Below are positions 9,034 through 18,964 of a stretch of 64,000 nucleotides of DNA, one piece after another. Numbering within the stretch: the stretch's first letter is position 1; the number at the start of each line of letters is the position of its first letter. The DNA is from Thalassobius vesicularis (GTDB taxonomy: Bacteria; Pseudomonadota; Alphaproteobacteria; Rhodobacterales; Rhodobacteraceae). Location: the NCBI RefSeq assembly GCF_004799325.1, contig NZ_SSMD01000003.1, positions 372,001 through 436,000 on the forward strand. The letters are read 5' to 3'. The position numbers and the translations under genes are program-made. The notes beneath the pieces are model-generated. The model had not been told where the DNA came from. It saw only the letters and a program-made list of their open reading frames with translations, and ran no database searches.

Positions 9034-10092
9034 TCAGGCCTCCAGCACGTCGTCGTTTTCCGTCATGTGGAAATCCAGGCCATGCGCGGCGCGGATTTTG
9101 TCCTCGATTTCCAAGGCAACCTCGGGATTGTCGCGCAGGAATTGCTTGGAGTTCTCGCGCCCTTGCCCGAGCCGTTCGTCATTGTAGCTGAACCAGGCGC
9201 CGGATTTATCCACCACACCTGCCTTCACGCCCAGATCCAGCAGCTCGCCGGTCTTCGAAATCCCCTCGCCATACATGATGTCGAATTCGACCTGCTTGAA
9301 CGGCGGCGCAACCTTGTTCTTCACCACCTTCACGCGCGTGGCGTTGCCGACCACTTCGTCACGATCCTTGACCGCGCCAATGCGGCGGATATCCAAACGG
9401 ACCGAGCTATAGAACTTCAGCGCGTTACCACCGGACGTGGTTTCCGGGCTGCCGAACATCACGCCGATCTTCATGCGGATCTGGTTGATGAAGATCACCA
9501 TGCAGTTGCTGCGCGCGATCGAGCCGGTCAGCTTGCGCATGGCCTGGCTCATCAGGCGGGCCTGCACGCCGACGCTGCTGTCGCCCATGTCGCCTTCGAG
9601 TTCGGATTTCGGGGTCAGCGCCGCAACCGAGTCGACCACGACCATACTGACCGCGCCCGAGCGCACCAGCGTATCCACGATCTCCAGCGCCTGTTCGCCG
9701 GTGTCGGGCTGGCTGATCAGCAGCTCGTCAAGGTTAACGCCCAGCTTCTTGGCATACAGCGGATCCAGCGCGTGTTCGGCGTCGACAAAGGCGCAAATCC
9801 CGCCCTTCTTCTGCTCTTCGGCCACGCAATGCAGGGTCAGCGTCGTCTTCCCCGAGCTTTCGGGGCCGTAAATCTCGATGATCCGGCCTTTCGGCAGCCC
9901 GCCGATCCCCAGCGCGATATCCAGACCCAAAGACCCGGTCGAGGTCGCCTCGATCTCCATCACGGCATTCTCGCCGCCCAGCTTCATGATCGAGCCCTTG
10001 CCGAACTGCCGCTCGATCTGCGCCAGCGCGCTGTCCAGGGCCTTCTGCTTGTCCACGTTACGTTTGTTGTCCATCGAAAGAAGATCTGCCAT
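9034..10092 (-). CDS. recA: Recombinase RecA
   Basis: 352 residues from the ATG at 10092 ([21 protein letters not shown]); an in-frame start 15 codons earlier gives an atypical N-terminus. Walker A is GPESSGKT (76-83); the RecA signature [16 protein letters not shown] and the DNA-binding loop regions are intact. RecA forms filaments on ssDNA, drives strand exchange and triggers LexA self-cleavage. The upstream region contains a promoter and an SOS box, so it is LexA-controlled. The tail is acidic, as is normal ([10 protein letters not shown]). Confidence 0.98.
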   Translation of the reverse strand: MADLLSMDNKRNVDKQKALDSALAQIERQFGKGSIMKLGGENAVMEIEATSTGSLGLDIALGIGGLPKGRIIEIYGPESSGKTTLTLHCVAEEQKKGGICAFVDAEHALDPLYAKKLGVNLDELLISQPDTGEQALEIVDTLVRSGAVSMVVVDSVAALTPKSELEGDMGDSSVGVQARLMSQAMRKLTGSIARSNCMVIFINQIRMKIGVMFGSPETTSGGNALKFYSSVRLDIRRIGAVKDRDEVVGNATRVKVVKNKVAPPFKQVEFDIMYGEGISKTGELLDLGVKAGVVDKSGAWFSYNDERLGQGRENSKQFLRDNPEVALEIEDKIRAAHGLDFHMTENDDVLEA

Positions 10093-10148
10093 TGCCGTTA
10101 TCCGTTTCCTTATCCCACACCCGCCGCTTCGCGGCAATCGTCACCTGT

Positions 10149-10163
10149 GTTCACGGGATGTTC
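10149..10163 (-). promoter_or_regulatory. LexA (SOS) box of recA
   Basis: GTTC (10149-10152), seven bases, then GTTC (10160-10163): an exact match to the GTTC-N7-GTTC direct-repeat LexA site known from alphaproteobacterial SOS genes such as recA of Rhodobacter sphaeroides. It lies about 57 bases before the recA start and just downstream of the predicted -10, where bound LexA would block transcription. Confidence 0.88.
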
Positions 10164-10170
10164 TGTTTTC

Positions 10171-10199
10171 TGTATGCGTACAAAATAAGAACATTTCAA
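10171..10199 (-). promoter_or_regulatory. Candidate housekeeping promoter of recA
   Basis: On the minus strand TTGAAA (10199-10194) is separated by exactly 17 bases from CATACA (10176-10171). The -35 is close to consensus and the -10 weaker. The SOS box begins eight bases further downstream. Confidence 0.6.
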
Positions 10200-10291
10200 C
10201 AAGAATTTTCCCGGTTTCATTTTGCGACCGGAGGGTTAATGATCAGTTTACGCCGGTGGCAGAGCAGTAAAGAAAATGAGGAATTGGGAGC

Positions 10292-10888
10292 ATGTTGGTG
10301 TTTTGGAAGGAAAAACTGGCCTTTTTGTCGGTTCCGAAAACGGGTACGACCGCCTACCACACGGCACTTGCACCTCATGCCAGTCTTGTGGTCAATGATC
10401 CGCCGGAACTGAAACATGCCCCGCTTTATCGCTACAACCGCTTCTTCCGCCCCATGTTCGAGAAAACCGGCGGTGGCGACATTGAAACCATCGCTGTCGT
10501 CCGAGAACCCATCAGTTGGCTTGGCAGCTGGTATCGGTACCGCCGCCGCCCCTTTATGGTGGGTCAGCGCAATTCCACTCACGAGGTGACGTTCGACGAA
10601 TTCGTCGAGGCATACATGCTCGGGAAATCTCCAAGCTTTGCAAATGTCGGCAGTCAGGCCCGGTTTTTGGAGCCGCGTCCCAACGGCCTAACCGTAACCC
10701 ATCTTTTCCGATATGAGGAGCAAGCAAAGCTGGATCAGTTCCTCAAGCAACGCCTGTCCGTCTCATTTTCTCTTGAGAAAGAAAACGTATCTCCAGAAAT
10801 TCCACTTTCCTTGTCACCCTCCGTCGAACGTAAACTCCGCAACAAATGTGCAGACGAATTTACCCTGTGGGAAGGTGCAACCAGCTAA
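10292..10888 (+). CDS. Sulfotransferase-like protein
   Basis: 198 residues. PKTGTT (15-20) resembles the 5'-phosphosulfate-binding loop of PAPS-dependent sulfotransferases, and VREPISWLGSWYR (about 70-82) resembles the 3'-phosphate-binding motif (Arg and Ser). The protein is short for the family and its acceptor is unknown. Homologues in this family of bacteria are often labelled gamma-glutamyl kinase, but no amino-acid kinase motif is visible. It is divergent from recA; its stop codon overlaps that of the convergent cckA by four bases, leaving no terminator between them. Confidence 0.7.
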   Translation: MLVFWKEKLAFLSVPKTGTTAYHTALAPHASLVVNDPPELKHAPLYRYNRFFRPMFEKTGGGDIETIAVVREPISWLGSWYRYRRRPFMVGQRNSTHEVTFDEFVEAYMLGKSPSFANVGSQARFLEPRPNGLTVTHLFRYEEQAKLDQFLKQRLSVSFSLEKENVSPEIPLSLSPSVERKLRNKCADEFTLWEGATS

Positions 10889-13197
10889 AGCAGCGCCAAC
10901 TGCTTGTTAACGGTCGACAATAGGTCGTTCAACGAGAATGGCTTAGGCAGAAAGATCGACCCCTCGACAGGATCCGCGCTGTCATCAAGCGCATCTTCAG
11001 CATAGCCGGAAACGAACACGACGCGTGTATTTGGCCGGGCTTTTCTGGCTTCACGCACCCATGTTGGGCCATCCATCCCTGGCATGATGACATCTGTGAC
11101 GAACAGATCCACCTCCATCTGCGGATCTTTGAGCAACTCGATTGCTTCTTCGCCCGTACCGGCCTCGATCACGGTGTAGCCGCGCATTTTCAGGGCACGG
11201 CTGGCAAAAGCGCGCACCGGTGCTTCGTCTTCGACCAAAAGCACGATGCCCTGTTCATTCACAAAGCTCGTCGTCTGGATATCTGGAGAGGGTTGCATCT
11301 CCAATCCTTCGTGGTCCGTTGCCGACATATAGGCCGGGAACATCAACGTGAAAACGGTCCCAACCCCGAGATCGCTGTCGACGAAGATATAGCCACCACT
11401 TTGTTTGACGATTCCATAAGCCGTGGACAGACCGAGACCAGTTCCTTCTCCGACACGTTTGGTAGTGTAAAACGGCTCAAAGATCTTTTGCAGCAAATCC
11501 TGTTCAATTCCCACGCCCTGATCTACGACGCGAACCGTGACGTATTCTCCGGGCGGAACGATCGCCCGGTCACGCTCCAAGGCATTTTCCAGATTCTGTA
11601 CACCGGTATCGATGCGTATCTCGCCACCGTTCGGCATGGCGTCGCGCGCGTTGACGACGAGGTTCATCAAGACCTGCTCCAATTGACGTTTGTCGGCGCG
11701 AATGGATTTTAGCATCGGGTCGTGACGCAGATTCAAAGACACCTTTTCGCCAACCAACCGATTCAGCAGGTGCGTCAGGTCCGACAAGGTTTCCCGCAGG
11801 TCCAGTACTTCGGGCCGAAGCGTCTGCTTTCGTGAAAACGCAAGGAGTTGGCCAACCAGTGCTGCAGCCCTATTGGCGTTCTGTGCGATCTGCACCAGGT
11901 CCGGGAAATCAGAGTCGGCTTGGTCGTGCCGCAGCATCAGCAAATCGCAATGCCCCGAGATCGCCGTCAGCAAGTTGTTGAAATCATGTGCAACTCCGCC
12001 AGCAAGCTCACCAATCGCCTGCATCTTCTGGCTCTGCACGAACTGAGCTTCGAGGTTCTTCAACTCCGTCGCATCATGCAGAACCGCGACGATCGAGGCA
12101 CTGGCCCCTTCCTCGTAGCGGCTGAGGGTGATTTGCAGGAAAACCTCGGCTTTGGCCGATTTCAGGCGCAGAAACTCGGATTTGTTCAGGCCCCGCCCCT
12201 GCCGTGCGTCCGCCAACCAATCGCTGACGGGCCGACCAAGGCCCTCGACAATCTTGGGCAGCTGGACACCTTGCGTTGTAGTCAGGCCCAACAGGTCGCG
12301 CGCCAGCCGGTTCGACTGAACGATTTCGCCCTCGCATCCGATCCGCAGCAGGGCGACCGGCAAATTGTCGAAAACCGCCCAATCGGTATCCTTGCCCTCT
12401 TCTTCACTACCAGCCGGCAGGAAAAAAATGTCCCGTTTTCCGCCGGTTCGCGCGGTTTCGGACACGAAACAGGGATGCGTGACCTCGCCCCGGTTGACGC
12501 GGGTCATCGAACCAGAGTTGATCGGACCGTCCGGAAAAACATCGTCCAGACTGCGGGCGCGACTGCCGACAAAGGACCGGGCCGCATCGTTCATCGACAA
12601 GATCGCACCGCTGCGCCCCACGGTCAGCATTGGCACCTGCGTGGCCGTTGTGGGGCGTGTGCGGGCTTCGGGCAGCTCCTCGACCCGCCAGGCGAACGAC
12701 TCCCGTCCCAACGCCGTCACAACGAGGCGTACAAGCCCGCGGCGGGTCACGACCTCTTCCATCGCGCCACCGACGGCTTCGGCGCGAATTTGGAGCCGGG
12801 CCAGAGAGGTGCCGGGATTCGCCAAGATATCGCGTAGCGCGGCCGCCATGGTCGCCCCGTCGTCGGGATGCAGCCGCGCCTGAGCAGGCTCATTGGCGAA
12901 CTGGATCTGCCCCAGATCATCCGTCACGAAACACAGTGCCGGATCATTGGCCAGAAAGGTCGAGGCCGTCCGGCGCAGCATCCGCTGACGCCGCTTGTTC
13001 ATCGCCTGCGCCAGAAACACGACGACAGAGGCTGTCAACAACCCCATACCGGCCGCGATCAGAAGCAGCCCCAACACGCCCGCATCGACGAGCGCGCCGG
13101 ACACGATCGACGCAACGCCCAGCGACACCATCATTGCGACGCTCAGCCATTGAGGAGTGTGCCGGGGGGATGTCGTGACCGATTGGGTCAGGCTCAT
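10885..13197 (-). CDS. cckA: Hybrid sensor histidine kinase CckA
   Basis: 770 residues from the ATG at 13197; a GTG 20 codons upstream is an alternative. Order: two N-terminal transmembrane helices (about 20-65), PAS-like sensory domains, the HisKA box GGVAHDFNNLL with phospho-acceptor near H404, the HATPase domain (NLVVNARDAMPNGG, GTGLGLSTAYGIV), and a C-terminal receiver (VLLVEDEAPVR, phospho-acceptor near D702 in TDVIMPGMDG). CckA passes phosphate through ChpT to CtrA. In Rhodobacteraceae this relay controls motility and gene transfer agent production rather than being essential for division. It acts at the inner membrane. Confidence 0.92.
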   Translation of the reverse strand: MSLTQSVTTSPRHTPQWLSVAMMVSLGVASIVSGALVDAGVLGLLLIAAGMGLLTASVVVFLAQAMNKRRQRMLRRTASTFLANDPALCFVTDDLGQIQFANEPAQARLHPDDGATMAAALRDILANPGTSLARLQIRAEAVGGAMEEVVTRRGLVRLVVTALGRESFAWRVEELPEARTRPTTATQVPMLTVGRSGAILSMNDAARSFVGSRARSLDDVFPDGPINSGSMTRVNRGEVTHPCFVSETARTGGKRDIFFLPAGSEEEGKDTDWAVFDNLPVALLRIGCEGEIVQSNRLARDLLGLTTTQGVQLPKIVEGLGRPVSDWLADARQGRGLNKSEFLRLKSAKAEVFLQITLSRYEEGASASIVAVLHDATELKNLEAQFVQSQKMQAIGELAGGVAHDFNNLLTAISGHCDLLMLRHDQADSDFPDLVQIAQNANRAAALVGQLLAFSRKQTLRPEVLDLRETLSDLTHLLNRLVGEKVSLNLRHDPMLKSIRADKRQLEQVLMNLVVNARDAMPNGGEIRIDTGVQNLENALERDRAIVPPGEYVTVRVVDQGVGIEQDLLQKIFEPFYTTKRVGEGTGLGLSTAYGIVKQSGGYIFVDSDLGVGTVFTLMFPAYMSATDHEGLEMQPSPDIQTTSFVNEQGIVLLVEDEAPVRAFASRALKMRGYTVIEAGTGEEAIELLKDPQMEVDLFVTDVIMPGMDGPTWVREARKARPNTRVVFVSGYAEDALDDSADPVEGSIFLPKPFSLNDLLSTVNKQLALL

Positions 13198-13291
13198 GTC
13201 GTGGTGTCCGCTGCCGATTCCATATTCCCGCCAGTCTCCGCGCGGAACGTTAATCACAGCTTAACCGGAAGAAATTCGTTCTGAGGTTGCG

Positions 13292-14461
13292 TCACCCCGC
13301 CGCGCGGGTCAAGCACGCAGCGAAAAATCCGTCGCCCTCAGGGCCCGGGGTCCAGCTTTTCTGCCACAGCACGCGCCAGTCCGGAAGGCGCGAAATAAAG
13401 GCAGCTACCCGATCCTGATTTTCGCGCTGAAACACCGAGCAGGTCGCATAAGCCAGAACGCCGCCCGCCGATACAAGTGACTGCGCGTTATCAAGAATTT
13501 CGTCCTGAACACGGTTCAGCTGCGTCAAGCTTGCGTCGGTCAGCGCCCATTTCCCCTCGGGGCTGCGGCGCCAGGCACCGCTGCCGGAACAAGGCGCGTC
13601 GCACAGGACCAGATCGAACGGGCCACGTGCGGACAGCATCCCGGTCTCAAGCAGTTTGACAGGCACCCCGGCCCGTTCAGCGCGATCGGGCAGGTCTTTC
13701 AGACGGCGCGGATTCGCGTCATGGGCGTAAAAATCGGCCCGCACCCGGCCCGCCATCGCCAAAGTCTTGCCGCCACCGCCCGCGCAATAGTCCAGCACGC
13801 GCTGTCCCTCGGCCAGCGGCAACCGGTCCACCACGGCCTGCGAAGCACCGTCCTGCAGCTCCACCAGCCCGTTCAGATAGGCCGCGGCACCGCCGATCCG
13901 GCGGGCACCCTCGACAACCACCAGCGCGGTTGGCGACACCTCGACGGGTTGGGCGATCACGCCGTCCGCCGCCAGCAGCGGCAGTACATCCTCGCGCGTG
14001 GTTTTGCGCGCATTGACCCTCAGCATCACCGGCGCGCGGGTGCGCAGCGTGTCGGCGACCTGCTGCCAGCCCTCGCCCAAAGAGACGGTGAAATCGGGCA
14101 GCATCCAGTCGGGCAGATCGGCGGCTTCGGCCTCCGACGGCGCATGCCCAGCGGCACGCTCGTCTTCGCTCAGCGCGGCTGGCGCGTGGCCTTGGCCAGT
14201 GAACACCTCGTCCGGATTACGCCCTTCGGCGCGCAGCAGGCCGATCATCAGCCCCCGCCCCGTCATCGCCCCGCCAATCGCCGCAAACGAGCGTTTGCAG
14301 CGCAGCGCATCGAACACGTGATCCCGGATCGCCGCGCGGTCCTTGGAACCAGCAAAACGCGAGCGCCGCGCCCAGCCGGTCAGCGCCTTTTCAGCGGGTT
14401 CACCCGCCAGCACCTCGTCCAGAATCTCGGCGGCGGTGGCAATGCGGGCCTCGGGGGTCAT
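13292..14461 (-). CDS. RsmB/NOP-family RNA cytosine-5 methyltransferase
   Basis: 389 residues. SAM-binding motif I is DYCAGGGGKT. The paired cysteines of RNA m5C methyltransferases are present: C291 in DAPCSGSG and the nucleophile C341 in YATCSVFQREN. The N-terminal part is helical, like NusB/RsmB. The likely target is 16S rRNA, but the specific cytosine cannot be told from sequence. Its start overlaps the stop of the MBL hydrolase gene by four bases, so guaB, the hydrolase and this gene form one minus-strand operon. Confidence 0.9.
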   Translation of the reverse strand: MTPEARIATAAEILDEVLAGEPAEKALTGWARRSRFAGSKDRAAIRDHVFDALRCKRSFAAIGGAMTGRGLMIGLLRAEGRNPDEVFTGQGHAPAALSEDERAAGHAPSEAEAADLPDWMLPDFTVSLGEGWQQVADTLRTRAPVMLRVNARKTTREDVLPLLAADGVIAQPVEVSPTALVVVEGARRIGGAAAYLNGLVELQDGASQAVVDRLPLAEGQRVLDYCAGGGGKTLAMAGRVRADFYAHDANPRRLKDLPDRAERAGVPVKLLETGMLSARGPFDLVLCDAPCSGSGAWRRSPEGKWALTDASLTQLNRVQDEILDNAQSLVSAGGVLAYATCSVFQRENQDRVAAFISRLPDWRVLWQKSWTPGPEGDGFFAACLTRAAG

Positions 14462-15239
14462 GCGGCAACCTTTACGAATGACTTGCCCTGACGCTTCAGC
14501 CGCCCGAATTTCGACGGCCCCAGCTGGTGCCCACCGGCATAGACCAGCCCGCGATCCGCGATCTCGGCCAATGCAGCCAGTCGGCTGGCGCGCCCGATCT
14601 CGGGATCGTCATCATACATCGAAGCGATCTGAGGGTCCGGCAATTGCAGCACTTCGGCATGCATGATGTCGCCTACGATCACCAGCTCATCCGCCAGACG
14701 CAGCCCCATATGCCCCGGCGTGTGCCCCGGCAGATGCCAGGTGACAATACCCGGCGAGAGTTCTTGCGCATCGCAGACCGGCTGAATCCGCCCCGCATAA
14801 ACCGACTGGAACAGATCGCCCGGACGGCCCGTGCCCCACCAGCGCGTCAGCTCGTCCTTGTGGACCAGCATCTCGGCATTCGGGAAGACCTGCGTGTCGC
14901 CATCCAGCGCGCCGCCCACGTGGTCGCCGTGCAGATGGGTGAAGATCACCCGCTCCACATCCGACGCAGCAATGCCCTGCGCGGCCAGAAGGCCCGCCAG
15001 TTTGCCTGCATCGGGGCCGAACAGCTGGCCACAGCCGACATCGACCAGCGTCAGCGGCTGGCCCGGCAGCTCCAGAAGGAAGGCGTTGAACTCGGTCCGG
15101 ATCTCGGTCACGCCTGCGGCCCCCAGCAGGGCAAGCCGGTAATCCGGCTCGACCGAGGGGAACACCTCGGCGCCAAAGACCTTTGCACCGTCCACCAGAC
15201 AGGTGACCCGGCCCAGGGCGCAGTCGTAGACCTGATTCA

Positions 15240-15240
<1 letters not shown>
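14458..15240 (-). CDS. MBL-fold metallo-hydrolase
   Basis: 260 residues. The zinc-binding signature THLHGDHVGG gives H102, H104, D106 and H107. Further ligands come from WHLPGHTPGH (histidine near 170-177) and GDIMH. This is the broad lactonase / glyoxalase II-like class; the substrate is not predictable. It starts one base inside the guaB stop and overlaps the rRNA methyltransferase start, a tight operon. Confidence 0.85.
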
Positions 15241-16760
<1,520 letters not shown>

Positions 16761-16856
16761 CTAAACACCTACGCTGCGTCACGAAGCATCACGCTCTTGG
16801 CAAAGCCCCGCCCGCAGGACACGCTACCCCCGTCACCCGCGAAAGAGGAGGAGCGC

Positions 16857-17714
16857 ATGACAAAGGTCCTGTACGAACGCGACGGGCGCATCGCCCGCAT
16901 CACCCTGAACCGCCCCGAGGTGATGAACGCCATCGACGATGAACTGCCCCACCTGCTGGCCGCCGCCGTGGCCCGCGCCGATGCCGACCCGGCCGTGCAT
17001 GTGATGGTGCTGTCGGGCAACGGCCCCGCCTTTTGCGCAGGCTACGACCTGACCTATTATGCCGAGGGCAACGGCAACGGCCAGGCCACCCAGGACATGC
17101 CATGGGACCCGATCCAGGACTACGCCTTCATGTGGAAGAACACGCAGGCGTTCATGTCGCTCTTTCGCGCCCTGAAACCGGTGATCTGCAAGGTCCACGG
17201 CTTCGCGGTCGCCGGCGGCTCCGACATCGCGCTCTGCTGCGACCTGGTGTTCATGGAGGACACCGCCCAGATCGGCTACATGCCCGCCCGCGTCTGGGGC
17301 TGCCCCACCACCGCCATGTGGGTCTACCGCCTCGGCCCGGAAAAGGCGAAACGCATGCTTTTTACCGGCGACAAGATCACCGGCGCCGAGGCCGAGCAGA
17401 TGGGCCTCATCCTCAAATCCACCCCCGCCGACCAGCTCGACAAAGCGGTCGAGGACATGGCCCACCGCATGGCCTCCGTCCCCGTCAACCAGCTCGCCAT
17501 GCAGAAACTCGTCATCAACCAGGCGATCGAGCAAACCGGCCTGATGAACACCCAGCGTCTCGCCACCATCTTCGACGGCATCACCCGCCACTCTCCCGAA
17601 GGGCTCAATTTCAAAACCCGCGCCGAGGCGGTCGGCTGGAAACAAGCCGTCCACGAACGCGACAGCGGCACCTACGACTGGACCCTCGACCGCCCGATCA
17701 ACCCCCGTGGCTGA
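16857..17714 (+). CDS. Crotonase-family (enoyl-CoA hydratase-like) enzyme
   Basis: 285 residues from the ATG at 16857, with AGAGGAGGAG just upstream. The two oxyanion-hole segments are FCAGYDL (59-65) and HGFAVAGGSD (114-123). The usual hydratase glutamate pair is not obvious: the second position falls in ARVWGCPTT. The enzyme may therefore be another crotonase such as an isomerase or a specialised hydratase. Divergent from guaB. The stop is followed four bases later by a copy of the dispersed repeat. Confidence 0.85.
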   Translation: MTKVLYERDGRIARITLNRPEVMNAIDDELPHLLAAAVARADADPAVHVMVLSGNGPAFCAGYDLTYYAEGNGNGQATQDMPWDPIQDYAFMWKNTQAFMSLFRALKPVICKVHGFAVAGGSDIALCCDLVFMEDTAQIGYMPARVWGCPTTAMWVYRLGPEKAKRMLFTGDKITGAEAEQMGLILKSTPADQLDKAVEDMAHRMASVPVNQLAMQKLVINQAIEQTGLMNTQRLATIFDGITRHSPEGLNFKTRAEAVGWKQAVHERDSGTYDWTLDRPINPRG

Positions 17715-17718
17715 ACCC

Positions 17719-17744
17719 CTGGCTTCTTTCTGACCCAAATACTC
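17719..17744 (-). repeat. Dispersed short repeat, copy A
   Basis: On the minus strand it reads GAGTATTT, GGG, then TCAGAAAGAAGCCAG. It starts four bases after the crotonase stop. The same 26-base unit recurs at 18802, 23721, 23791, 28735 and 28811, with changes concentrated in the three central bases. Confidence 0.85.
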
Positions 17745-17839
17745 AATCCGTCGCTTCCCACGGCAAACCGTCGCTCCCGGCTCTTGCGCCACGCGACCAC
17801 AACACCAAAGATAACTCTCAGGCAACACAGGACACAGAC

Positions 17840-18796
17840 ATGGCACACGGGTATGAAAGCGGCAGGCTGGACCTGCCCTTCGTCGGCATCTCCACCTTCG
17901 GCAAACGCCCCTACCAGCCGGATTGGAGCGCGCTTGACGCCGATGTCGCCGTGATCGGCGCCCCCTTCGACTTCGGCACACAATGGCGCTCGGGCGCCCG
18001 CTTCGGCCCCCGCGCTGTACGCGAAGCCTCCACCCTGTTCAGCTTCGGCCATGCCGGCGCCTACGACCACGAGGACGACGCCACCTACCTGCCCGGCTCG
18101 GTGAAAATCGTCGACATGGGCGATGCCGATATCGTCCATACCGACACCGAGAAATCCCACGCCAATATCGAAACCGCCGTGCGCGCCGCGCTGGCCGCCA
18201 AGGCCCTGCCCGTTGTGATCGGCGGCGACCATTCGATCAACATCCCCTGCATCCGCGCCTTCGACGACCAAGGCGATTTCCACATCCTGCAAATCGACGC
18301 CCATCTCGATTTCGTCGACGAGCGCCACGGCGTCCGCCACGGCCACGGCAACCCGATGCGCCGCGCCGCTGAACAGCCCTATGTCACCGGCCTGACACAA
18401 GTCGGCATCCGCAACGTCTCCTCCACCGCCCGCGAAGGCTACGAAGACGCCCGCCGCATGGGCTCCGATATCCTCTCGGTCCGCCAGGCCCGCAAACTCG
18501 GCGCCCAAGCCCTGTCCGAGCGTATCCCCGCAGGCGCCCGCGTCTACGTCACCCTCGACATCGACGCCTTCTGCCCCTCCATTGCGCCGGGCACCGGCAC
18601 CCCCTCCCACGGCGGCTTCCTCTACTACGAGGTACTCGAACTCCTCCAACACGTCGCCCAAACCCATGACATCATCGGCATCGATCTGGTCGAGGTCGCC
18701 CCCGACTACGACCCCACCGGCTCCACCTCGATCCTCGCCGCCCAGGTCCTGCTGAACACGCTCGGCTTCATCTTCCACGCGCGGGGCCACCGCTGA
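17840..18796 (+). CDS. speB: Agmatinase-type ureohydrolase
   Basis: 318 residues from the ATG at 17840 (AGGAC upstream). The binuclear manganese site is complete: H131 in GGDHS, D153, H155 and D157 in DAHLDFVD, D240 and D242 in DIDAFCPS. Length and motifs fit the agmatinase / guanidinobutyrase group, which releases urea from a guanidino substrate. The choice between agmatine and related guanidino compounds is not certain. The gene is flanked on both sides by direct copies of the dispersed repeat. Confidence 0.88.
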   Translation: MAHGYESGRLDLPFVGISTFGKRPYQPDWSALDADVAVIGAPFDFGTQWRSGARFGPRAVREASTLFSFGHAGAYDHEDDATYLPGSVKIVDMGDADIVHTDTEKSHANIETAVRAALAAKALPVVIGGDHSINIPCIRAFDDQGDFHILQIDAHLDFVDERHGVRHGHGNPMRRAAEQPYVTGLTQVGIRNVSSTAREGYEDARRMGSDILSVRQARKLGAQALSERIPAGARVYVTLDIDAFCPSIAPGTGTPSHGGFLYYEVLELLQHVAQTHDIIGIDLVEVAPDYDPTGSTSILAAQVLLNTLGFIFHARGHR

Positions 18797-18801
18797 CCCG
18801 T

Positions 18802-18827
18802 CTGGCTTCTTTCTGAGCCAAATACTC
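18802..18827 (-). repeat. Dispersed short repeat, copy B
   Basis: Same unit as copy A, with GGC in the central variable triplet. It begins six bases after the agmatinase stop and has the same orientation as copy A. Confidence 0.85.
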
Positions 18828-18964
18828 GCCCGCCGCAGGCGTCCCGCACCGGCCACCCTCGCACCCCACCCGATGCCGCGCCCTGCGCGACAAATGCCGC
18901 ATCCGCGCTTTCCTTCGCCGCCCCATCGCTTATGTTGCGGCCAAACGCGCACAGGACTGACCCC

